Positions 35,018-43,361 of a stretch of 64,000 nucleotides of DNA are shown piece by piece; position 1 is the stretch's first letter; each line of letters begins with the position of its first letter. This DNA comes from Bacteroidota bacterium (lineage in GTDB: Bacteria; Bacteroidota; JABWAT01): assembly GCA_013360915.1 (NCBI GenBank), contig JABWAT010000005.1, positions 62,001-126,000 on the forward strand, in the 5' to 3' direction. Under the pieces are notes generated by a model. The model made no database searches. It worked only from the letters and a program-made list of their open reading frames with translations, and was not told where the DNA came from. A program made the translations under genes and the position numbers.

Positions 35018-36094
35018 ATGGTTCTTTCGGTGTTGAGACCCATTCGGTACTTTCTTGTTTTTTCGGTTCCTGCACTGGCCGGATGGTCGTTCTTTCAGGC
35101 CGGAATTCTGACGCTGATTCCGGTTTTCTATGCTTTCGGATTCATTCCCCTGATTGAACTGGGCATGAAACCAGATACCACCAACCACCGCCCGGATGAT
35201 GAGCCGCTGCTGACCGGCAGGAAGTTGTATACATGGGCATTGTATCTGGTGGTGCCGGTTCAGGTGGGCCTGATGATCCTTTTTCTGTACCAGATCACCC
35301 AGGCTGACTCTGCGCTTTCCTGGATCGGACACACCCTTTCCATGGGATTGCTTTGCGGAATTTTCGGAATCAATGTTGCTCACGAACTGGGGCACCGGAC
35401 CCGTGTTTTCGATCAGGTAATGGCGGGGATTCTGCTGGCAACTTCGCTCTACATGCACTTCACTCTTGAGCATAACCGGGGTCACCACCGTCGGGTTGCA
35501 ACACCGGCCGATCCGGCTACCGCACGAAAAAACGAAACGGTTTTCCGGTTTTGGATCCGGTCCGTAACCGGAAACTGGCTGTCTGCCTGGAATCTCGAAA
35601 AGCGCCGTCTTGAAAAATCAGGAGAACCGGTGCTGTCGGCTCAGAACCAGATGATCCGATCGCTGATGATTCAAACCGGTTTATTGGTGATGGTGGGTGC
35701 TGCGTGGGGGTGGGAAGGTTTAGTTGGGTTCTCGGTGGCCGCTTTTGTTGGGATTCTGCTGCTGGAAACGGTGAATTACATTGAACATTACGGATTGCTG
35801 AGACGTCAGCTTCCCGATGGAAACTGGGAGCGGGTCCGGCCGGTTCACTCCTGGAATTCCGACCATCTGCCCGGCCGTCTTCTGTTATTTGAGCTATCGA
35901 GACATTCCGATCATCATTATCTGGCCAGCCGGCCCTATCAGATTCTCAGACATTTCGATGAGTCGCCGCAATTGCCCACCGGCTATCCAGGCATGATGCT
36001 TCTCAGTCTGGTGCCACCGCTGTGGTTCCGGGTTATGAATCCGCTGATCCCCGAAGACAATCAGTTGCCGGTTTCGTCGAGTCCCAGCGCCTGA
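35018..36094 (+). CDS. alkB: AlkB-type integral-membrane di-iron monooxygenase
   Basis: 358 residues with about six hydrophobic segments. All histidine boxes are present: INVAHELGHR (box 1, His122-His126), LEHNRGHHRRVATPADPATA (box 2, from Glu151), NYIEHYGLLR (the HYG box) and LSRHSDHHYLASRPYQ (box 3). This full set is characteristic of alkane 1-monooxygenases and their xylene-monooxygenase relatives, which hydroxylate terminal methyl groups using rubredoxin. No rubredoxin or rubredoxin reductase lies nearby. The 3' end overlaps the convergent TPR lipoprotein gene by 34 bp. Substrate range is inferred from family only. Confidence 0.92.
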   Translation: MVLSVLRPIRYFLVFSVPALAGWSFFQAGILTLIPVFYAFGFIPLIELGMKPDTTNHRPDDEPLLTGRKLYTWALYLVVPVQVGLMILFLYQITQADSALSWIGHTLSMGLLCGIFGINVAHELGHRTRVFDQVMAGILLATSLYMHFTLEHNRGHHRRVATPADPATARKNETVFRFWIRSVTGNWLSAWNLEKRRLEKSGEPVLSAQNQMIRSLMIQTGLLVMVGAAWGWEGLVGFSVAAFVGILLLETVNYIEHYGLLRRQLPDGNWERVRPVHSWNSDHLPGRLLLFELSRHSDHHYLASRPYQILRHFDESPQLPTGYPGMMLLSLVPPLWFRVMNPLIPEDNQLPVSSSPSA

Positions 36095-36834
36095 ATTTTA
36101 TCGGATGAACGCTGAAGGTACAAGGTGGTGTCTTTGTAACCCATGTCCTCGAGATTACTGAGCAGTTCGTATGCCTTCATGTAATCTTTCTTTTCATAGG
36201 CTTCCACGCCCTTGCGGTACAACGCTTCCTTGTCCTCCGATTTAACCGGTTTGCTCACCGGCCTTTGAAGAGAGGCCAGGCCTTTCAGCGCCTGCTCATT
36301 GGTCGGATCGAAGGCTAGAACCCGGTTATAACTTCTTTTTGCAGCCACCTGATCACCTGATGCGGCCGATTTCCGGGCCAGATCCAGATTGGTTTGCAAC
36401 CGTTTCTGAATTTCAGTCGAATTCGAATCGAGGAAAGCCTTCGCTTCAGCATTTCCCGGTTCAAGCAGCAGAACCTGTTTGTAATACCCGGCTGCTGTGA
36501 AAATGTTTTTCTTTTCCCGCGCCTTAACTGCCAGTTCGAGCCGTTCAGTGCGGTAAGATTCCACAAACTCATTGGCTTCCACCAGTTTCAGCCGCGCAGC
36601 ATCATGTCCCAGGTTCTCAAAAATCCATTTCCATTCTTCAGTCGCCTGCCTGATCAGACCTGCATCGAGTTTTTGTTTCCCTTCTGCAAATCGTTTGCCT
36701 GCCCGTTCCATCGAAACGGCAATTTTCTGTTCACGGGTGAACTGCTTTCCCCATTGTTCATCCAGAGAGGAACACCCGGTTCCCGCAAAACCGATCAGAA
36801 CAACCAGAGAAAAAAGACCATTAATTTTGTTCAT
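36061..36834 (-). CDS. TPR-repeat lipoprotein
   Basis: About 257 residues from the ATG at 36834, which opens a lipoprotein signal (KINGLFSLVVLIGFAGTGCSS). The mature part is all-helical with several tetratricopeptide-like units: AAGYYKQVLLLEPGNAEAKA, AKRSYNRVLAFDPTNEQALK and YRKGVEAYEKKDYMKAYELL. It is probably a periplasmic scaffold. The start overlaps the end of the membrane adenylate cyclase gene by 14 bp, so the two are coupled and the lipoprotein may be a partner of the cyclase sensor domain (inference). Confidence 0.85.
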   Translation of the reverse strand: MNKINGLFSLVVLIGFAGTGCSSLDEQWGKQFTREQKIAVSMERAGKRFAEGKQKLDAGLIRQATEEWKWIFENLGHDAARLKLVEANEFVESYRTERLELAVKAREKKNIFTAAGYYKQVLLLEPGNAEAKAFLDSNSTEIQKRLQTNLDLARKSAASGDQVAAKRSYNRVLAFDPTNEQALKGLASLQRPVSKPVKSEDKEALYRKGVEAYEKKDYMKAYELLSNLEDMGYKDTTLYLQRSSDKIQALGLDETGN

Positions 36835-38263
36835 GCTGCACCTTGTAAAGAACAAGTTGTTCTTTTTTGTTTTTCATCGGAACCGAAAACGGTTCTCCCA
36901 ACCGGAAGGCGGTCACGTCGATTGATTTCCTGACCACTTCCGAAATTAATATTTCACCGGCTGCCGCAGCCGAGCACATTCTGGCACTGGTATTGACGGT
37001 ATCACCAATCGAGGTATAATCCATCCGGTCACGACTTCCGATATTTCCCGAAACCACTTCACCCGAATGAATACCAATTCCGATCCGCAATTCCTTGTAA
37101 ACCGAATCAGAGTCGGCCAGTTCTTTCATGGCCTGCTGAATACCGATGGCCGCAGTGACTGCTCTCGATTCCTTGCCGTCACCTTTAAAGACGGCCATGA
37201 CCTCATCTCCCACAAATTTATCAATGTCACCCTGATGCTCGCGGATGATTTCGACCTGGCGGTTCAGAAGGTCATTCAGGTAACGGACCACCCGATCCGG
37301 ATCGCTTTTCTCAGAAAAGGCCGTGAAACCACGGATGTCTGAAAAGAAGAAACAAAGTTCACTCCGCTGACCGCCAAGCTGCTGATCGATCGGATTCTGT
37401 TTCCGGATGGCCTCAATGGTTGATTCAGACACATACTTCGACATCATGAGCCGTTCTTTTACCGCCTGTGTCATGGTATTAAAAGACCGGGTCAGCTCAC
37501 CCAACTCATCATTGCCCTTCACCGGTACTTCCGGAAACTCTCCCGCTTCAATCTGCCGGGTAGCCGCATGAAGCAATTTGATACGGCGGACCAGTACCAT
37601 CGTGACCCCGATGACAATCAGAACCGAAATCAGAAAGGCAATGGTCCCGGTCAGGTACGTTTGTTTCTGCTTGGCGGCAATCAGGTCATTAATGGGCTTC
37701 AGAGAATATGACAGCTGGATGTAACCGAGAAACACTGTCTTTACAGCGGTCTCATAATCAATCTTTTTGGTCAGGTAAACGAGATCACCGGTCACGAAGG
37801 GTTTTCTCGACTTTCCCTCGAATTCCTTCAGCTCAATTTCTGAAATGCGGTCACCGGTATCGCGGGTTCCGCTTGTATCGGCTTCGAGGTAAATTTCACC
37901 GTTGCCTTTAATTACCCGGATTCGTTCAAGACCAGGAATTCCCGACCGGATCAGATCATCCAGACTGGCTTTCAGCGCCAGCTTGTCTGCTTCACCCACC
38001 GACAAGGCTTCTGCAGCATTCGGGGCAATGGTATTAAAAATGGCTGTAAACTGCTGATGGGAAAGGCGCTCAAGATCCCGCTTTTCTTCTTCGAACAGAT
38101 TCGAAACCATCGAATACAGGACAGTTAGAAAGATTCCGCCAAAAATCAGGGAATATTTGATATGCAGACTGATCCGGACCCCGGAACCCAGGTTAGGTTC
38201 GTTCGTCGGTTCTGTTTCCGGCTGGGATGGCAGGTCTGTTTTCGGTTCTGGTGCTGGTTTCAT
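36821..38263 (-). CDS. Membrane class III adenylate/guanylate cyclase with HAMP domain
   Basis: 480 residues: a Pro/Glu-rich cytoplasmic N-tail, membrane helix 1 (about 37-57), an extracytoplasmic sensor of about 145 residues, helix 2 (about 205-225), HAMP (about 226-280) and a cyclase domain (about 300-465). The metal aspartates are Asp309 (CFFFSDIRGFT) and Asp353 (IDKFVGDEVMAVF). MDYTSIGDTVNTSARM carries substrate-specifying Asp and transition-state Asn/Arg, consistent with ATP use. The design couples a periplasmic signal to cyclic nucleotide production. The downstream TPR lipoprotein overlaps its 3' end. It is the second cyclase in the window (the other is soluble, near 13-14 kb). Confidence 0.93.
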   Translation of the reverse strand: MKPAPEPKTDLPSQPETEPTNEPNLGSGVRISLHIKYSLIFGGIFLTVLYSMVSNLFEEEKRDLERLSHQQFTAIFNTIAPNAAEALSVGEADKLALKASLDDLIRSGIPGLERIRVIKGNGEIYLEADTSGTRDTGDRISEIELKEFEGKSRKPFVTGDLVYLTKKIDYETAVKTVFLGYIQLSYSLKPINDLIAAKQKQTYLTGTIAFLISVLIVIGVTMVLVRRIKLLHAATRQIEAGEFPEVPVKGNDELGELTRSFNTMTQAVKERLMMSKYVSESTIEAIRKQNPIDQQLGGQRSELCFFFSDIRGFTAFSEKSDPDRVVRYLNDLLNRQVEIIREHQGDIDKFVGDEVMAVFKGDGKESRAVTAAIGIQQAMKELADSDSVYKELRIGIGIHSGEVVSGNIGSRDRMDYTSIGDTVNTSARMCSAAAAGEILISEVVRKSIDVTAFRLGEPFSVPMKNKKEQLVLYKVQHEQN

Positions 38264-38286
38264 GTTTCCCGTTATAAAGAAAGCGA

Positions 38287-38318
38287 CAAAAGTAGCAGAA
38301 ATGGTGTTAAAATGGAAA
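38287..38318 (-). promoter_or_regulatory. Promoter of the cyclase-TPR operon
   Basis: On the minus strand TTTC (38318-38315), 20 bp, TACTTTTG (38294-38287), an exact TAnnTTTG, about 24 nt before the cyclase ATG at 38263. Confidence 0.55.
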
Positions 38319-38357
38319 ATAGTAACCCGATGAATGAACCAAACCCGTGAGGCTGGT

Positions 38358-38393
38358 CAAAAACAAAAACGGCCGCCAGACCGGCAGCCGTTT
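38358..38393 (-). terminator. Terminator of the tRNA-Arg transcript
   Basis: AAACGGC (38393-38387 read on the minus strand as AAACGGC) pairs with GCCGTTT (38373-38367), with inner GCCGG/GGCGGC-type pairing, and is followed on the minus strand by TTTTTGTTTTT. Confidence 0.8.
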
Positions 38394-38428
38394 CGTCATA
38401 ACCACTTGTTTTTTTATGGTTTATGTAG

Positions 38429-38502
38429 TACTCTCGAGAGGATTCGAACCTCTGGCCTTTTGCTCCGGAGGCAAACGCTCTATCCAGCTGAGCTACGAGA
38501 GC
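38429..38502 (-). tRNA. tRNA-Arg(CCG)
   Basis: A 74-nt cloverleaf on the minus strand: acceptor GCTCTCG with CGAGAGT, D arm GCTC/GAGC, anticodon stem TTTGC/GCAAA around loop CTCCGGA (anticodon CCG, reading codon CGG), variable loop AGGCC, and T arm AGAGG-TTCGAAT-CCTCT. Discriminator A; CCA is not encoded, so it must be added by nucleotidyltransferase. Confidence 0.96.
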
Positions 38503-38514
38503 AGAATGGGATTG

Positions 38515-38546
38515 CAAAGATAGCACCGGATATGAACACTTTCAAA
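38515..38546 (-). promoter_or_regulatory. Consensus promoter of tRNA-Arg, inside the start of the divergent gene
   Basis: On the minus strand TTTG (38546-38543), 20 bp, TATCTTTG (38522-38515): a full match to both Bacteroidota boxes. The tRNA 5' end lies 13 nt downstream. The upstream box falls within the first codons of the DUF4159 gene. Confidence 0.7.
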
Positions 38547-39209
38547 ACACTGCCGATTCATTTTTTCGCGCTTCTGACCGGAATCAGTCTGATCTGTGCA
38601 CCCATGGCGGGTTTTTCACAGATCCGGGTGGGGTTGCTGAAATACGGTGGCGGAGGGGATTGGTATGCAAATCCGACCAGTCTGCCCAATCTGGTTCAGT
38701 TTGCACGCGACCAGGCCCGGCTGAATCTTTCACCCCGCGTCGAATCGGTCGATCCGTTGTCACCCACGCTTTACACCTTTCAGGTTCTGCATACCACCGG
38801 ACACGGAAACATTTCCTTTTCAGATACAGAAAGGGAGGCGCTCCGCCGGTACCTTCTGAATGGCGGATTTCTCCATGTGGATGATAACTACGGAATGGCT
38901 CCCTATTTCAGAAAGGAAATTTCAAAACTGTTTCCCGACCGGGAACTGGTTCCGGTACCTGCCTCGTACGGTCTTTTCTCTGCGTGGTTTGCCTTCCCTT
39001 CCGGACTCCCGAAGATTCATGAGCATGACGGCAAGGCGCCTGAAGCATGGGGAATATTTGAAGGGAACCGGCTGGTGCTTTTATTCACCACCGAATGCGA
39101 CCTGGGAGATGGATGGGAAGATCCCGAGGTTCACCAGAATCCGCCCGATAAACGACTGGCCGCCCTCCGGATGGGAACCAATATTCTGGTCTGGGCGCTG
39201 AGTCAGTAA
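38532..39209 (+). CDS. DUF4159-family secreted protein
   Basis: About 225 residues from the ATG at 38532; in-frame codons upstream run through the tRNA gene antisense and are not used. A signal peptide (HFFALLTGISLICAPMAGFSQ) precedes the DUF4159 domain: IRVGLLKYGGGGDWYANPTS, LHTTGHGNISFSDTEREALR, RRYLLNGGFLHVDDNYGM and CDLGDGWEDPEVHQNP. The fold resembles a class I glutamine amidotransferase/ThuA-like domain without a clear nucleophile. Function is unknown, but the family recurs in Bacteroidota and related phyla next to DUF4175 genes, exactly as here (12-bp gap). It probably acts in the periplasm. Confidence 0.88.
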   Translation: MNTFKTLPIHFFALLTGISLICAPMAGFSQIRVGLLKYGGGGDWYANPTSLPNLVQFARDQARLNLSPRVESVDPLSPTLYTFQVLHTTGHGNISFSDTEREALRRYLLNGGFLHVDDNYGMAPYFRKEISKLFPDRELVPVPASYGLFSAWFAFPSGLPKIHEHDGKAPEAWGIFEGNRLVLLFTTECDLGDGWEDPEVHQNPPDKRLAALRMGTNILVWALSQ

Positions 39210-39221
39210 AGACGGACCACC

Positions 39222-42200
39222 ATGACCCGCTTTCCCATTCCCGGCTATCTGCGTCGGTTCATTTTCCGGACTGCACTGGTAAGAACCTACCGGCTGGCAG
39301 CCTATACCCTTTTTGCGTGGCTGATCCTCATTGTTGCAGCTGTTCTCTTTCTGAACGATCAGCTTTCCGATCTGACAGTCCGGTACACACTTGGCGGACT
39401 GGTTCTGATTTCGGGACTTGCAGGAGTGACCGCCAATCTGGTCCGGTTATTCTCCTTGCTCCATCAGGATCTGAAACACCTTTCGCCTTTGCGCCTGGAA
39501 TGGCTTCTTGCCCGTTTTACCAGTGTCGGTGAGGACGACCGGTTCCGGTTTCTGAACCGGTTCTTTCTGTCCCCGGCCGACTGTCCCGATCCGCACTTTC
39601 CGTTTATCCGCCCGGCCAAACCAGATATATTCCGGTTTTTGTTACCGGGGGCTGCCCTGATCTTTCTTGCCATGCTTCCCTGGCTTGCACCTGCCGGCTG
39701 GAATGACCTCTGGTTCCCCTGGAAACCCAGCACCCATCTTTCCCGGCTGAAAATGGATGTGATTCCCGGATCAACCGCTCTTGAACGCGGAGACAGCCTT
39801 CAGATCAGAGTCCGGTATACCGGATCCCCCGGACCACTCAATCTGCAGATCCGGTTCGAAGACGGGCAGGTTCTGACCGAGAAGAGTCCAAACAACCGCG
39901 ATCTGGTCTTTATCCGACCCAACCTGCAGCAATCGGTTGTTTATTCGGTTGGGAATGCCTGGTTTCAGTCCGAAAGTTACACCATCCGTTTACTGGACCG
40001 GCCTTTTGTTTCCGGTTGGAAACTGACCGTTCATCCGCCCCGGTATACCCAGGGTCGATCTTTTGTTCATCCCCAGTCCGATGGAAACCGGCTTCAGATA
40101 CCCGAAGGAAGCCTGGTTACCCTTCAGGCCAGATTTACCGGTGATATCGATTCGGGCATGGTGAAAGGCTGGCCCGGAAATCCGGTTTTCCGTTCAGGTG
40201 ATATTTCCACCAATGCCACTTTATTTCATCCTGCACAGTTCAGGTTTCTGCTGACCGATATTCACCATCTGTCCAACCGGGATACAGCCCGGATCGAGAT
40301 CGGATTGATTCCGGATGAACCTCCGGTCATTCAGGCTGCTCCGCTGCATGCGCTCACGACCCGGGATTTCCGGATTCCCCTGGTGGTCCGCCTTGCTGAT
40401 GATTATGGACTGAACCGGCTTATTGCAGAATACCGGATCCGGTCCGTGCTCGATCTGATGGAACCGGACTGGATCAGGCAGGACCTGCAGGTGTTTTCAT
40501 CTGCCGGTCAGCAATTTTACGAGGGTTTACCCGTTTGGCAGGTTCCGGGGCAATCGGTCTTTCCCGGCGATGTGATTGAGTTCAGGCTGGGAGTCACCGA
40601 CCATTATCCCCGGATTCCGGGCGGCCATCTGGTCTGGACCGATGTTTTTACCATCAAAACACCCGGAACGGAAGAAGCCTTTGCCCAGGCCGATTCACTC
40701 AGCAACCAACTTACCGAAACCATGGAGGAACTCAGGGCCGAGGCAAAGGAACTCGAGAAAAAGGCCAAACAAGTGGCTGATGATATCAAGCGTCGGTCTG
40801 GTTCTCTCAATTTTACCGAGCAAAACCGGTTGAATGATCTGGCCAGTGAACAGAAAAAACTCGATGAAAAAATGGAGAATCTGAAACAACAGGCCGATGA
40901 TCAGTTTACTCAGCTGAATCAATCTCAGGTGCTTCCTCCCGAAACCCTTCAGAAATATCTCGAACTTCAGAAGTTACTGGAGGAAACCGATAACACCAGA
41001 CTTCGCGACATGCTGGAGCAGCTATCGAAACAGTTGAACACGCTCGACCGGCGTGATGTGATCAATGCACTGCAATCGGTTGAAATGACAGCTGAGGCCA
41101 TCGACAAACAGCTCGATAAATCCATCCAGACCGTTAAACAATTGCAGCTCGAACAGAAATTCGAAGAGTTTACCCAGAAAAGTCTCGAAACAGCCATGGA
41201 GCAACAATCCATCCGGAATGAACAGTCCAAACCTGAGGCCAACGAGGACAAACTGGCCTTGCGGCAGGACCTTCAGACCTCCCGGATCGAAGACCTTGAA
41301 CGGACATTGGATGAACTGACCAAACAAGCCAGGGAATTGAAGGAATCCTCTACCCAAACCTCAAAAATGGATCAGGCCCGGCAACAGATGAAACAACAGG
41401 ACATGACCAACCTGAGCCGTCAAACCGCGGAATCCATTAAAAAGGGTGACGAAGAACAGGCAGCCGAGCAGAGCAAAAAACTTTCGGAGCAATTGCAGTC
41501 ACTCAATCAGCAGGCGACCGACATTCAGAAATCGTTTAAGAAGAATCAGAACATGGTGGTTCTTGAGAAATTGCGTCGTTTGCTGACTCAGGCAACCCAA
41601 TGGTCCGAACTGGCCGGACAGAAACCTCCCGCTTCTGATGTAAAAAAATGGGGAGCCTCCTTTTCTGATCAGTTGCTTCAATCATTGAAACCTTTTCAGG
41701 ATTCTTCCCGTGCAATTTCAGCAATGGAACCGCAATTGGGTCTCTTACTCGACCGTGATCTGGAATCGGCCGCCAATCAGCTGGCCAATGCCCGCGATCA
41801 GTATGTGAACAACCAGGTATCGGCAGGGGAACAAAACCGGGCCGGGGCCCGTGTCACCATGAATGGAATGGTATACCGCCTTTTAACCATGATGAATACA
41901 CAGAGTGGAAATCAGGGAGGCGCCAGTCCGGATAGTCGTGAAAAAGGGTTTTTTGAAGAAATGCGGGAATTGGCCAACCGGCAGCAACAGTTGAATCAGC
42001 AGGTTTTAAATGAGAGCGGTCAGTCTTCCAGCAGTGGTCCTGGCAAAGAAAGACTGGCTCAAATGGCCGCCCAGCAACAACTGATACGGCAGCAACTGTC
42101 AGAACTGATGAAACAATCGGGCGGGCAGCAGCAGGGCCTGTCGGGATCCATGTCAGCGGTGGAAAAAGAGATGGAGGCCGTTGCAGAAGATCTGATGAAG

Positions 42201-42491
42201 GGAATTGACAGTAAACTGGTTGAACGGCAGCAAAAGATTCTGAGCCGCATGCTCGATTCACAAAAAAGCACCATTGAGCGGGAGTTCGAGGAAAGACGGG
42301 AAAGTCAGTCGGCCAAACAGACCAACCGGATGCGCGATTTCACCTTAAAAACCGGATCGGTTTCCCCCGATCAAAGAGGAAAAATCCTGCGAAACCTGGA
42401 CCGGTATCAGGAATCTTACCGGAAGCTACTCATAGATTACTACACCCTCCCTGACCTCAAACGACCCGATGCTGCTGTACCTAATCGGTAG
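39222..42491 (+). CDS. DUF4175-family membrane protein with long coiled coil
   Basis: 1089 residues. Two N-terminal membrane helices (about 25-45 and 54-75) and a third near 134-155 anchor the protein. An Ig-like, beta-rich periplasmic region (about 170-480) with VHPPRYTQGRSFVHPQSDG is followed by several hundred residues of Gln/Glu/Lys-rich coiled coil (about 485-830), and the C-terminus is Gln/Ser/Met-rich (for example QQQLIRQQLSELMKQSGGQQ). This matches DUF4175 proteins. Together with the DUF4159 gene it forms a two-gene unit of unknown function; a structural envelope role is a reasonable guess. The last 66 bp overlap the convergent lipoprotein gene. Confidence 0.87.
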   Translation: MTRFPIPGYLRRFIFRTALVRTYRLAAYTLFAWLILIVAAVLFLNDQLSDLTVRYTLGGLVLISGLAGVTANLVRLFSLLHQDLKHLSPLRLEWLLARFTSVGEDDRFRFLNRFFLSPADCPDPHFPFIRPAKPDIFRFLLPGAALIFLAMLPWLAPAGWNDLWFPWKPSTHLSRLKMDVIPGSTALERGDSLQIRVRYTGSPGPLNLQIRFEDGQVLTEKSPNNRDLVFIRPNLQQSVVYSVGNAWFQSESYTIRLLDRPFVSGWKLTVHPPRYTQGRSFVHPQSDGNRLQIPEGSLVTLQARFTGDIDSGMVKGWPGNPVFRSGDISTNATLFHPAQFRFLLTDIHHLSNRDTARIEIGLIPDEPPVIQAAPLHALTTRDFRIPLVVRLADDYGLNRLIAEYRIRSVLDLMEPDWIRQDLQVFSSAGQQFYEGLPVWQVPGQSVFPGDVIEFRLGVTDHYPRIPGGHLVWTDVFTIKTPGTEEAFAQADSLSNQLTETMEELRAEAKELEKKAKQVADDIKRRSGSLNFTEQNRLNDLASEQKKLDEKMENLKQQADDQFTQLNQSQVLPPETLQKYLELQKLLEETDNTRLRDMLEQLSKQLNTLDRRDVINALQSVEMTAEAIDKQLDKSIQTVKQLQLEQKFEEFTQKSLETAMEQQSIRNEQSKPEANEDKLALRQDLQTSRIEDLERTLDELTKQARELKESSTQTSKMDQARQQMKQQDMTNLSRQTAESIKKGDEEQAAEQSKKLSEQLQSLNQQATDIQKSFKKNQNMVVLEKLRRLLTQATQWSELAGQKPPASDVKKWGASFSDQLLQSLKPFQDSSRAISAMEPQLGLLLDRDLESAANQLANARDQYVNNQVSAGEQNRAGARVTMNGMVYRLLTMMNTQSGNQGGASPDSREKGFFEEMRELANRQQQLNQQVLNESGQSSSSGPGKERLAQMAAQQQLIRQQLSELMKQSGGQQQGLSGSMSAVEKEMEAVAEDLMKGIDSKLVERQQKILSRMLDSQKSTIEREFEERRESQSAKQTNRMRDFTLKTGSVSPDQRGKILRNLDRYQESYRKLLIDYYTLPDLKRPDAAVPNR

Positions 42492-43361
42492 TTTCAGGTA
42501 GTCGGCAGTCGGATACCGGTCCATCGGACAGCTGATCAGACTGGAAATTACCGCAGAAGGAAGGCCCGGCTGATGAACCAACAGGTTTGGAAGGACATAG
42601 TACTCTCCTTTTGAGATATTGGTTGGCGCCACAAATGGCACGTAAGAAGTGATCGGAAACTGAAACAAATTGGTGTAGGTTTTTCCTGCCCCACCAAAAA
42701 AATCATCCCACCTCGAAAAGCCGTTGTTTTTTATCCGCTCCACTCCGTTCGAATTTTTCTGCAGAACCATCCCAAATGCAATCTTATTTTGCGGCGAAAT
42801 GGGTATCCTGAGAGAAATCCCTTCACTGCCCTGAAGAAACCGGGCCGTCACAACCATATTGGCGGTATCACGGTTATTAAAGACATTGTATCCGATTCCA
42901 TTTTCCTTCTCGCGGAACAATTCATCTTTGATCATGATGACCGGTGGGTACATGACCGTGCTCAGTTCAACAAGTTTGGCCATGGTCCGGTTGCGTTTTA
43001 ATGAACCATCGGCGGCAAGATCCTGTTGCGGAAGAGGAATCTGGCCATTAATTAATTGAACAATGGCAGAATCATACTTAAAGGTGGAATTATAAAAATA
43101 GAGTGCGTAGGATCCCGCCTGCGTTGATGTGCCACCAATGGGAATGGTCAGACGGAATCTCCCCGACTCATCAGTCCGCGTTGAGATATCAAATCCGGTC
43201 AGATAGACATACGTGTTTTCATGGGAAGGCTCCCCTGCCAGCAGAATCTGTCCGGTCAGCGTGGTTCCATCATTCCTTGAAGAGCGGTCGCTTCCATCAA
43301 GGAAACTGTCGGTACAACCGCCTAAAAGTCCGATTAATCCGAAAACAATGATGGGTCTCAT
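42426..43361 (-). CDS. Lipoprotein coupled to a TonB receptor
   Basis: 311 residues. A short lipoprotein signal (IIVFGLIGLLGGC) is followed by a carboxypeptidase-regulatory-like/transthyretin-like unit (TLTGQILLAGEPSHENTYVY, DESGRFRLTIPIGG). The remainder is not recognised. The ATG overlaps the stop of the TonB-dependent receptor gene (TGATG at 43363-43359), so it is probably the outer-membrane surface partner of that receptor. The 3' end overlaps the DUF4175 gene by 66 bp in antiparallel orientation. What it binds is unknown; it is not a SusD-type helical protein by sequence. Confidence 0.78.
   Translation of the reverse strand: MRPIIVFGLIGLLGGCTDSFLDGSDRSSRNDGTTLTGQILLAGEPSHENTYVYLTGFDISTRTDESGRFRLTIPIGGTSTQAGSYALYFYNSTFKYDSAIVQLINGQIPLPQQDLAADGSLKRNRTMAKLVELSTVMYPPVIMIKDELFREKENGIGYNVFNNRDTANMVVTARFLQGSEGISLRIPISPQNKIAFGMVLQKNSNGVERIKNNGFSRWDDFFGGAGKTYTNLFQFPITSYVPFVAPTNISKGEYYVLPNLLVHQPGLPSAVISSLISCPMDRYPTADYLKLPIRYSSIGSFEVREGVVIYE

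Noticed and set aside
34829-35488. Minus-strand ORF of 219 residues opposite the GyrI-like and AlkB genes
   Set aside because: Antisense shadow of two genes with clear motifs; low-complexity sequence rich in Gln, His and Asn.
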